A stretch of DNA of 13,936 nt from Pseudomonadota bacterium (GTDB taxonomy: Bacteria; Pseudomonadota; Gammaproteobacteria; Burkholderiales; Burkholderiaceae_C): the NCBI GenBank assembly GCA_023460715.1, contig JAEWPH010000027.1, forward strand, positions 1-13,936, read 5' to 3'. Positions within the stretch are counted from its first letter, which is position 1. Every line of letters begins with the position of its first letter. Below, piece after piece: positions 6,226 through 13,936 of this stretch. The notes below the pieces were generated by a model, which was not told the origin of the DNA, searched no databases, and saw only the letters and a program-made list of their open reading frames with translations. A program made the translations under genes and the position numbers.

Positions 6226-6453
6226 GGTTGTCCTCCAGTTGTTGCACCGGTTCGGTGCCTTGTGGCCTGACGGGCCGTTCCAAAATGGTGTGAGCAAAGC
6301 GTGTGCCAGATTGTCGACAATCCAAATTCATGCATGTCGCCAATATGAATGAAGTTTGGTTGACGTTGGCATGGTGTTTGCAGGTGGTAGGCATGCGGTG
6401 CGGTGAACGCCCCGCGGATTTGCCGCAGACCCTACCCAGCCTGGAGTACCACC
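6226..6453. promoter_or_regulatory. Divergent control region of the two catabolic units
   Basis: This 228-base gap separates the leftward hydrolase unit from the rightward transporter unit and is the most AT-rich stretch of the region. It holds a 14-bp palindrome (6309-6322, listed separately). A short hairpin GCACCG-GTT-CGGTGC (6244-6258) lies in the probable leader of the leftward transcript. A ribosome site GGAGGA for the leftward gene is at 6231-6236 (minus strand), and a GGAG at 6443-6446 sits 7 bases before the rightward start. A weak rightward promoter candidate is TCCAAA (6321-6326), 17-base spacer, TATGAA (6344-6349), which would overlap the palindrome. No convincing leftward sigma-70 pair was seen. 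Confidence 0.6.
6309..6322. promoter_or_regulatory. Perfect 14-bp palindrome, candidate GntR/FCD operator
   Basis: GATTGTCGACAATC is a perfect palindrome, located 83 bases from the leftward start and 131 bases from the rightward start. Its half-site GATTGTC matches the style of FadR/FCD-type operators, and the TTGTCGAC core recurs just upstream of the GntR/FCD gene in the same cluster (3476-3493). One site could control both divergent promoters. Binding has not been shown; this is inferred from recurrence, symmetry and position. Confidence 0.6.
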
Positions 6454-7638
6454 ATGAGTTCCCACACGACCCGTCGCTGCTTCACCCTGGCCGCCCTCGC
6501 GGCCGCCTCGTTCCTGGGCGCCGCCCAGGCCGCCGAGCCCATCAAGATCGGGCTGGTGACGGCGCTGTCGGGCCAGTCGGCGCTGGCGGGCGAAGCCATC
6601 ACCCGCGGCATGACCGTCGCCATCGACGAGATCAACGCCAAGGGCGGCCTGCTGGGCGGGCGCAAGCTGGAGCTGGTGCGCCGCGACGACGAGGCCAACC
6701 CCGCCAAGGGCGTGACCGCCGCGCGTGAACTCATCTACCGCGAGAAGGTGGCCGTGCTGTTCGGCGGGCTCGACACGCCCGTGTCGATCGCCATCGTGCA
6801 GCTGGCCAACCAGGAGAAGGTGCCGTTCATGGGCCCCTGGGCGGCGGGTACGCCGATCACCAAGAACGGCGCCAAGCCCAACTTCGCCTTCCGTGTCTCG
6901 GCCGTGGACGAGATCGTGGACCGCGGCATGCTGGCCTATGCGCAGAAGACCTTCGGCGCCAAGAACCCCGGCATGATTTTGGTGAACAACCCCTGGGGCG
7001 AATCGAACGAAAAGGGCCTGACGGCCGCGCTGACGGCCAAGGGCATGAAGGCCGCGGCCATCGAGAAGTTCAACGACAGCGATGTGGACGTGGTGCCGCA
7101 GCTCACGCGCCTGAAGGCCGCCGGCGCCGACGCGCTCTTCATGGTGGGCAACGTGGGCCCCTCGGCCCAGGTGGTGAAGTCGCTGGACCGCATGGGCTGG
7201 CAGGTGCCCATCGTCTCGCACTGGGGCCCGGCCGGTGGCCGTTTCACCGAACTGGGCGGTCCCAACGCCAAGAACGTGCACTTCGTGCAGACCTACAGCT
7301 TCTTCGGCAAGCAGTCGCCCGTGGGCGACAAGGTGGTGGCGGCGCTCAAGGCCAAGTACCCCGACATCAAGGGCCCGGACAACATCACGCCGGCCGTGGG
7401 CGTGGCCAACGGCTATGACGCGCTGCACCTGGCCGCGCAGGCCATCGCCAAGGCGGGCAGCACCGACGGCGACGCCGTGCGCCAGGGCTTCTACAAGATC
7501 GACAAGTACGAAGGCCTGATCAAGACCTACGACAAGCCGTTCAGCGAAGCCAACCACGATGCGCTGAACGAGAACGACTACGTGTGGGCGCAGTTCATCG
7601 GCAATCGCATCCTGCCCGTGGGGCTGGACAAGCAGTAA
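6454..7638 (+). CDS. Branched-chain-amino-acid-type ABC transporter substrate-binding protein
   Basis: The product is 394 aa. It starts MSSHTTRRCFTLAALAAA with a signal peptide ending GAAQA|AEP (residue 26); the RRCFT stretch is only loosely Tat-like. The mature part opens IKIGLVTALSGQSALAG and contains AIDEINAKGGLLGGRKLELV, a hallmark of LivJ/LivK-type periplasmic binding proteins (Peripla_BP_6), with later DVDVVPQLTRLKAAGADALF and GVANGYDALHLAAQAI. Proteins of this fold bind amino acids, urea, amides, aromatic acids and others, so the family does not fix the ligand. It is the first gene of the rightward unit and is followed by the matching permease and ATPase genes. Start ATG 6454 has GGAG at 6443-6446; a longer frame from GTG 6403 would put a non-signal extension in front of the leader. 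Confidence 0.9.
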   Translation: MSSHTTRRCFTLAALAAASFLGAAQAAEPIKIGLVTALSGQSALAGEAITRGMTVAIDEINAKGGLLGGRKLELVRRDDEANPAKGVTAARELIYREKVAVLFGGLDTPVSIAIVQLANQEKVPFMGPWAAGTPITKNGAKPNFAFRVSAVDEIVDRGMLAYAQKTFGAKNPGMILVNNPWGESNEKGLTAALTAKGMKAAAIEKFNDSDVDVVPQLTRLKAAGADALFMVGNVGPSAQVVKSLDRMGWQVPIVSHWGPAGGRFTELGGPNAKNVHFVQTYSFFGKQSPVGDKVVAALKAKYPDIKGPDNITPAVGVANGYDALHLAAQAIAKAGSTDGDAVRQGFYKIDKYEGLIKTYDKPFSEANHDALNENDYVWAQFIGNRILPVGLDKQ

Positions 7639-7651
7639 GCGCGGCCTATCC

Positions 7652-7686
7652 AGCGCTTCTGGCGGTAGCGCCTAGCCAGAACCGCT
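7652..7686 (+). other. Stem-loop between binding-protein and permease genes
   Basis: AGCGCTTCTGGC (7652-7663) and GCCAGAACCGCT (7675-7686) form a 12-bp stem with one mismatch around an 11-base loop, starting 14 bases after the binding-protein stop. There is no T-run after it. In many ABC operons a hairpin here protects the message for the abundant binding protein or partly stops transcription before the permease genes; that role is inferred. The rest of the 131-base gap shows no further structure. Confidence 0.5.
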
Positions 7687-7769
7687 GCGCTGCGCTTTCT
7701 TGACCGCTTCAGGCCGCCTTCCAGCGCGGCTTCCCGCCATTCCTTCACAGCATTCGATCGATCACCACG

Positions 7770-8644
7770 ATGCTCTTTCTCTCCGCCCTCATCAGCGGCA
7801 TCGGCCTGGGCAGCATGTACGGGCTGATGGCGCTGGGCTTTCACGTCACCTATGTCGTCTCTGGCACGGTGAATTTCGCGCAAGGCAGCTCCATGATGCT
7901 CGGCGCCGTGCTCACCTACGGCTTCGCCGTGGCGCTGGGCTGGCCCATGCCGGTGGCCATCGCGCTGGCGCTGCTGCTGTGCGCGCTCTACGGCCTGGTG
8001 GTGGAGTTCGTGGCCGTGCGGCCGTTCGCCAGCCGGGGCTCCGACGCCTGGCTGATGGCCACGGTGGCGCTGGGCATCGTGGTCGACAACATCGCCATGT
8101 TCACCTTCGGCAAGGAGCCGCGCAGCCTGCCCTCGCCGCTGGCTCAGACGCCGCTCACGCTGGGGGATCTGGGACTGGGCGTGTACCCGCTGCAGTTGCT
8201 GATCCCGCTGGTCGGGCTGGCGCTGGCCGGTGTGCTGCACCTGGTGGCGCGGCGCACGCGCTGGGGCACGGCCATGCTGGCCGTGGTGCAGAACCGCGAT
8301 GCCGCGCGCCTCATGGGCATTCCCATCGGGCGCGTGGTGGCCGCGGCGTTCGCCGTGTCGGCGCTGTTCGCCGGCGTGGCAGGGGTGCTGATCGCGCCGC
8401 TGTTCAACGTGCAGTCCGACATGGGGACGCTGTTCGGGCTGAAGGCCTTTGCGGTGGCGATTCTGGGCGGCGTCTCCAGCGCCTGGGGCGTGATGCTGGC
8501 CGGCCTGCTGTTCGGCGTGGTCGAGGCGCTCATCACCGCCACGCTGGGCTCGGGCTACACGCAGATTCTCACTTTCTCGCTCGTGATCGTGGCGCTGGCC
8601 GTGCGCCCGAACGGGCTCTTCGGCCGCGCCCAGGTGCGCAAGGT

Positions 8645-8648
<4 letters not shown>
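7770..8648 (+). CDS. livH: LivH-type ABC transporter permease
   Basis: The product is 292 aa, the normal LivH length, and nearly all hydrophobic, with about eight membrane segments. The N-terminal motif GTVNFAQGSSMMLGA (residues 32-46) is the LivH signature (usually NFAHG). The C-terminal motif AVAILGGVSSAWGVMLAGLL is the conserved permease segment near the ATPase contact. It forms the inner-membrane channel together with the LivM domain of the next gene. Start ATG 7770 is the first in frame, directly at the hydrophobic N-terminus. The stop overlaps the next start (ATGA), as expected for equimolar subunits. Confidence 0.92.
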
Positions 8649-11221
<2,573 letters not shown>

Positions 11222-11292
11222 ACGTGGGCGACTCCCCCTCCCCGCGCCACGCCCCACAATCGCCGGAACACGAAGAGAACGGAGACGAAGGC

Positions 11293-11709
11293 ATGCATGA
11301 CCCGAACCCAATCAACCTGCCCGAGGTGCTGGCCGAAGTGACGGCCGCCTTCGCGCGCTACGAGCACGCGCTGGTGCACAACGAGGTCGAGGCGCTCGAC
11401 GCGCTGTTCTTCCACAGCCCGCACACCGTGCGCTATGGCGCCACCGAGAACCTCTATGGCATCGACGCCATCCGCGCGTTCCGCCATGCCCGCCCGTCCG
11501 CCGGGCTGGCGCGCACGCTGCGCAACACCTGCATCACCACCTACGGGCGCGACCTGGCCACGGCCAGCACCGAGTTCACGCGCGACGGCAGCGCGCGCAT
11601 CGGCCGCCAGCAGCAGACCTGGGTGCGCGCGCCGGGCCAGGGCTGGTGCGTGGTGGCGGCGCATGTCTCGCTCATGGATGCACCGAAGGAGGTGGCCCAT
11701 GCTGCATAG
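11293..11709 (+). CDS. hpxZ: HpxZ/AtzH-like DUF3225 protein
   Basis: The product is 138 aa with an NTF2-like fold. The segments INLPEVLAEVTAAFARYE, TVRYGATENLYGIDAIRAFR, ITTYGRDLATASTEF, RIGRQQQTWVR and VVAAHVSLM are what I recognise from HpxZ, encoded with the oxalurate genes of Klebsiella, and from the related AtzH of cyanuric-acid degradation. AtzH has been reported as a decarboxylase of a urea-derived intermediate; the precise role of HpxZ is unclear. ATG 11293 is preferred, with GGAG at 11281-11284; a TTG further upstream would add a low-complexity leader. It follows the transporter by 71 bases and overlaps the next gene by 11 bases, so transport, this protein and the HpxW-like enzyme are likely made together. 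Confidence 0.85.
   Translation: MHDPNPINLPEVLAEVTAAFARYEHALVHNEVEALDALFFHSPHTVRYGATENLYGIDAIRAFRHARPSAGLARTLRNTCITTYGRDLATASTEFTRDGSARIGRQQQTWVRAPGQGWCVVAAHVSLMDAPKEVAHAA
11686..11692 (+). promoter_or_regulatory. Strong ribosome-binding site for the HpxW-like gene
   Basis: AAGGAGG lies inside the 3' end of the hpxZ-like gene, six bases before ATG 11699. It is the best Shine-Dalgarno sequence noticed in the window and fixes the start of the HpxW-like gene within an 11-base overlap. Confidence 0.8.
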
Positions 11710-13285
11710 CTTGAGTTGCCGGGGCGGCATGGTCACCGCCCCTCACCATCTGGCGGCCCAGGCCGGTGCGGCCGTGCTGCGCGACGGCGGCAACGCGGTG
11801 GAGGCCATGGTGGCCGCGGCGGCCACGATCGCCGTGGTCTACCCGCACATGAACGGCATCGGCGGCGACGGCTTCTGGCTGATCCACGAGCCCGGCATGG
11901 CCGCGCCCGTGGCGGTGCGCGCCTGCGGCAGCGCGGCCCAGTCGGCCGATGCGGCCTTCTACCGCGCGCACGGCGATGCGGCCATCCCCACGCGCGGCCC
12001 GCGTGCAGCGCTCACCGTGGCGGGCGCCGTCGGCGGCTGGGCCGATGCATTGGCCGTGGCGCGCCCCTGGGGCAAGCCGCTGCCGCTGCCGCACCTGCTG
12101 GCCGATGCGATCCGCCATGCGCGCGAGGGCGTGCCCGTCACCGGCTCGCAGGTGGGGCTCACGCAGGCCAAGTGGGGCGAGCTGGCCGGCGTGCCCGGCT
12201 TCGCTGACGCCTTTGCCGCCCACGGCGTGCCGCGCGTGGGCGACACGCTGCGCCAGCCGCGCATCGCTGCCACGCTGGACCGGCTGGCGCATGCGGGGCT
12301 GGACGACTTCTACCGCGGCGACTTGGCGCAGAGCATGGCGCGCGACCTGCAGGCCGTGGGCAGCCCGCTGGCGCTGGCCGATCTGCAGGGCTGGCGCGCG
12401 CAGCCCGTGGCGCCGCTGTCGGTGCGCCTGTCGGCCGGCCGGGTGTTCAACCAGCCGCCGCCCACGCAGGGCGTGTCGTCGCTGGCCATCCTGGGACTGT
12501 TCGATCGGCTGGGCGTTTCGCAGGCCGAAGGCTTCGCGCATGTGCATGGCGTGGTGGAGGCCACCAAGCGCGCCTTCGCCTGGCGCAATCGTTATGTGGG
12601 TGACCCGGCCACCATGCAGGCCGACCCGGCCGCGTTTCTGCAGCCCGGCGCGCTGGATGCCGAGGCCGCACACATCGATGCGCAGCGCGCCGCGCCCTGG
12701 CCCGTGCCCACGGCGCCCGGCGATACGGTGTGGCTCGGCGCGGCCGACGCGCAGGGCCGTGTGGTGAGCTACATCCAGAGCGTGTACTGGGAGTTCGGCA
12801 GCGGCGTGGTGCTGCCCGAATCGGGCGTGCAATGGCAGAACCGGGGCGCTTCGTTCACGCTCGACGCGGGGCCCAACCAGCTGGCGCCGGGCCGCCTGCC
12901 GTTTCACACGCTGAACCCCGCGCTCGCGCTGCTCGACGACGGCCGTGTGCTGGCCTACGGCACCATGGGCGGGGAGGGCCAGCCGCAGACGCAGGCGGCG
13001 TTCTTCACGCGCCATGTGCTGTTCGGGCAGGACATGCAGGCCGCCATCACGGCGCCGCGCTGGCTGCTGGGGCGCACCTGGGGCGACCAGTCCACCAACC
13101 TCAAGCTGGAGTCTCGCTTCGACCCGGCACTGGTCGAGGCACTGCGCAGCGCAGGCCACGACGTGCAGGTCGTTGGGGCTTTCGAAGACATGATGGGCCA
13201 CGCCGGAGCGGTGGCCGTGCACCCGGACGGGCGCATCGAAGGCGCTACCGATCCGCGCGCCGACGGCATCTGCGCCGGCGTCTAG
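11699..13285 (+). CDS. hpxW: HpxW-like oxamate amidohydrolase / gamma-glutamyltranspeptidase-family Ntn hydrolase
   Basis: The product is 528 aa, made as a precursor. N-terminal landmarks of the GGT family are DGGNAVEAMVAAA (29-41), GIGGDGFW (53-60) and an Arg at about 74, where GGT has its carboxylate-binding Arg. Thr343 in APGDTVWLGAAD aligns with the autocatalytic N-terminal nucleophile of GGT, so self-cleavage between Asp342 and Thr343 is expected. QNRGASFTL (380-388) and GTMGGEGQPQ (421-430) follow, the latter at the oxyanion site. There is no signal peptide, unlike periplasmic GGT but like Klebsiella HpxW, which hydrolyses oxamate to oxalate and ammonia and has nearly this length. The HpxZ-like neighbour supports HpxW over a glutathione hydrolase, though YwrD-like GGTs cannot be excluded. 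The TAG stop is supplied by a dispersed repeat element. Confidence 0.85.
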   Translation: MLHSLSCRGGMVTAPHHLAAQAGAAVLRDGGNAVEAMVAAAATIAVVYPHMNGIGGDGFWLIHEPGMAAPVAVRACGSAAQSADAAFYRAHGDAAIPTRGPRAALTVAGAVGGWADALAVARPWGKPLPLPHLLADAIRHAREGVPVTGSQVGLTQAKWGELAGVPGFADAFAAHGVPRVGDTLRQPRIAATLDRLAHAGLDDFYRGDLAQSMARDLQAVGSPLALADLQGWRAQPVAPLSVRLSAGRVFNQPPPTQGVSSLAILGLFDRLGVSQAEGFAHVHGVVEATKRAFAWRNRYVGDPATMQADPAAFLQPGALDAEAAHIDAQRAAPWPVPTAPGDTVWLGAADAQGRVVSYIQSVYWEFGSGVVLPESGVQWQNRGASFTLDAGPNQLAPGRLPFHTLNPALALLDDGRVLAYGTMGGEGQPQTQAAFFTRHVLFGQDMQAAITAPRWLLGRTWGDQSTNLKLESRFDPALVEALRSAGHDVQVVGAFEDMMGHAGAVAVHPDGRIEGATDPRADGICAGV

Positions 13286-13332
13286 CTATCTAAAACATAG
13301 CTGTATGCGCTTGATGCGCAAGGGATCTGAAT
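13285..13332 (+). repeat. Dispersed intergenic element, copy 2
   Basis: It begins with GCTAT-N7-ATAGC (13285-13301), the same 5+7+5 dyad as at 1398-1414. It continues through GCTTGATGCGC (13309-13319) to GATCTGAAT (13324-13332). Compared with copy 1 the internal spacer is 4 rather than 19 bases. The element again overlaps the stop codon of the upstream gene. It faces an inverted partner at 13361-13390, filling the gap between convergent genes. Confidence 0.7.
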
Positions 13333-13360
13333 TAAAAAAGCCTTGAATCCGTTGTTGGGT

Positions 13361-13390
13361 AAGCGCAAGCAGCTATCGTTTTTGATCGCT
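13361..13390 (-). repeat. Dispersed intergenic element, inverted partial copy
   Basis: Read on the minus strand, ATAGCTGCTTGCGCTT (13376-13361) matches 13297-13312 of the plus copy at 14 of 16 bases. The GATAGC/GCGATC head with a CAAAAAC-like centre lies at 13372-13389. The two copies are therefore head-out inverted repeats, each pointing inward from one of the two convergent genes. The head merges into the adjacent CGCTGC microsatellite. Confidence 0.6.
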
Positions 13391-13434
13391 GCCGCTGCCG
13401 CTGCCGCTGCCGCTGCCGCTGCCGCTGCCGCTGC
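13387..13434. repeat. Microsatellite, eight perfect CGCTGC units
   Basis: Exactly 48 bases are made of eight identical hexamers, with no interruption. The tract ends two bases before the stop codon of the leftward thioesterase gene (complement of TCA at 13437-13439). It is flanked by an inverted pair, TGATCGC (13383-13389) and GCGATCA (13433-13439), each overlapping the tract's ends. Changes in copy number would be in whole codons and lie after the stop, so coding is not obviously affected. Confidence 0.95.
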
Positions 13435-13436
13435 GA

Positions 13437-13856
13437 TCAGCGCGGCGCCAGCATGGCCATCGTGATGCGCGACACGCAGGTCAGCTCGCCGGCCTCGTTG
13501 GCCATGTCGATCTGCCAGACCTGCGTGGTGCGGCCGATGTGCACGGGCCGCGCGGTGCCGGTGACCCAGCCGTCGCGCACGGCGCGCAGGTGGTTGGCGT
13601 TGATGTCCAGGCCCACGGCCGTCCAGCCCTCGGGCGCGGCGTAGAACGCGCCCATCGACCCCAGCGATTCCGCCAGCACCACGCTCACGCCGCCGTGCAG
13701 CAGGCCGAAGGGCTGGCGAGTGCGGTCGTCCACCGGCACGCGGCCGCGCAGAAAGTCGTCGCCGATCTCGGTGATCTCGATGCCCAGGTGCGTGACGGCG
13801 TTCGCGGCGCCGGTGTTCAGTTGCGCGAGGGTGATGGGCTTCTTCCAGATGGACAT
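13437..13856 (-). CDS. Hotdog-fold acyl-CoA thioesterase (YdiI/PaaI-like)
   Basis: The product is 139 aa. The motif RQPFGLLHGGVSVVLAESLG carries Gln48, His54 and Glu63, the same residues and numbering as I recall for the active site of E. coli YdiI/MenI, a 1,4-dihydroxy-2-naphthoyl-CoA thioesterase. The later INANHLRAVRDGWVTGTARPV and GRTTQVWQID (in pieces) are typical of the PaaI/YdiI group. The family cleaves aromatic or fatty acyl-CoA thioesters in the cytoplasm. As Comamonadaceae mainly use ubiquinone, a general acyl-CoA clean-up role is more likely than menaquinone synthesis. AAGGAG (complement of 13867-13872) lies 10 bases before the start. It is convergent with the HpxW-like gene and probably unrelated to that cluster. 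Confidence 0.88.
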   Translation of the reverse strand: MSIWKKPITLAQLNTGAANAVTHLGIEITEIGDDFLRGRVPVDDRTRQPFGLLHGGVSVVLAESLGSMGAFYAAPEGWTAVGLDINANHLRAVRDGWVTGTARPVHIGRTTQVWQIDMANEAGELTCVSRITMAMLAPR

Positions 13857-13891
13857 GGCGGTGCGGCTCCTTGGCTCTTGGGCAATGGCCC

Positions 13892-13897
13892 ATTATC
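13892..13897 (-). promoter_or_regulatory. Candidate -10 box for the thioesterase gene
   Basis: On the minus strand GATAAT (13897-13892) lies 35 bases upstream of the thioesterase ATG, a reasonable distance for a -10 element. The -35 region (CTGGCC at a 17-base spacer) is poor, so the assignment is weak. Confidence 0.35.
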
Positions 13898-13936
13898 TGG
13901 CGCGCCCGCCTTGCGGCCAGACACGCACGCGACGGG

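Noticed and set aside
8081..8090. GGTCGACAAC inside livH, resembling the TTGTCGAC operator core
   Set aside because: It is in mid-coding sequence, imperfect in its outer positions and codes for conserved residues; chance is the simplest reading.
11435..11698. An earlier start for the HpxW-like protein within the hpxZ-like gene
   Set aside because: The upstream translation is low-complexity and overlaps a recognisable DUF3225 gene; AAGGAGG at 11686-11692 fixes the start at 11699.
11672..13222. A 516-codon minus-strand open frame over the HpxW-like gene
   Set aside because: Composition is His/Arg/Gly-rich with no motifs, and the plus strand encodes a complete family protein with catalytic residues.
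13387..13434. Regular repeats considered as a CRISPR array or a poly-alanine coding tract
   Set aside because: Units are 6 bases with no spacers, and the only frame giving poly-Ala lies downstream of the thioesterase stop in a frame without a supported gene.

Overview
The window is high-GC DNA, densely coded, with the codon use and intergenic style of a betaproteobacterium of the family Comamonadaceae (Acidovorax-like). This placement is an inference. It rests on the GC-rich third positions, the kinds of proteins present and a short dispersed intergenic element (copies near 1398-1460 and 13285-13390) of a type I associate with Acidovorax and relatives. No rRNA, tRNA, CRISPR, transposase or phage gene was seen.

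Layout. 1-1413 (+) holds the tail of a PduO-type cobalamin adenosyltransferase, a small secreted cysteine-rich protein, a glutaredoxin and a nucleoside 2-deoxyribosyltransferase-like protein, in two pairs of overlapping genes. 1660-2532 (+) is a solitary MetQ-type methionine-binding protein with a possible sulphur-type promoter. 2647-6225 (-) is a leftward unit: NTF2/SnoaL-like protein, PuuE-like polysaccharide-deacetylase-fold hydrolase, amidase-signature hydrolase, then a GntR/FCD regulator. 6226-6453 is the divergent control region. 6454-13285 (+) is a rightward unit: branched-chain-amino-acid-type substrate-binding protein, LivH permease, a single polypeptide fusing LivM, LivG and LivF, then HpxZ-like (DUF3225) and HpxW-like (oxamate amidohydrolase / gamma-glutamyltranspeptidase fold) proteins. 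13437-13856 (-) is a hotdog acyl-CoA thioesterase whose stop codon abuts an eight-copy CGCTGC microsatellite.

The two divergent units probably form one regulon for taking up and hydrolysing an amide- or ureide-type nitrogen compound. The transporter would import it. The PuuE-like protein (the family that includes a cyclic-amidase allantoinase), the amidase and the HpxW-like oxamate hydrolase would release ammonia in steps. HpxZ/DUF3225 is known beside oxalurate and cyanuric-acid degradation genes. The GntR/FCD protein is the likely substrate-responsive regulator: a TTGTCGAC-centred palindrome lies in the divergent region (perfect over 14 bp) and again just upstream of the regulator gene (18 bp with one mismatched pair). 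The substrate is not determined by the sequence. HpxX, and an AtzE/HpxY-like amidase paired with it, are absent, so this is not a standard hpxWXYZ operon.
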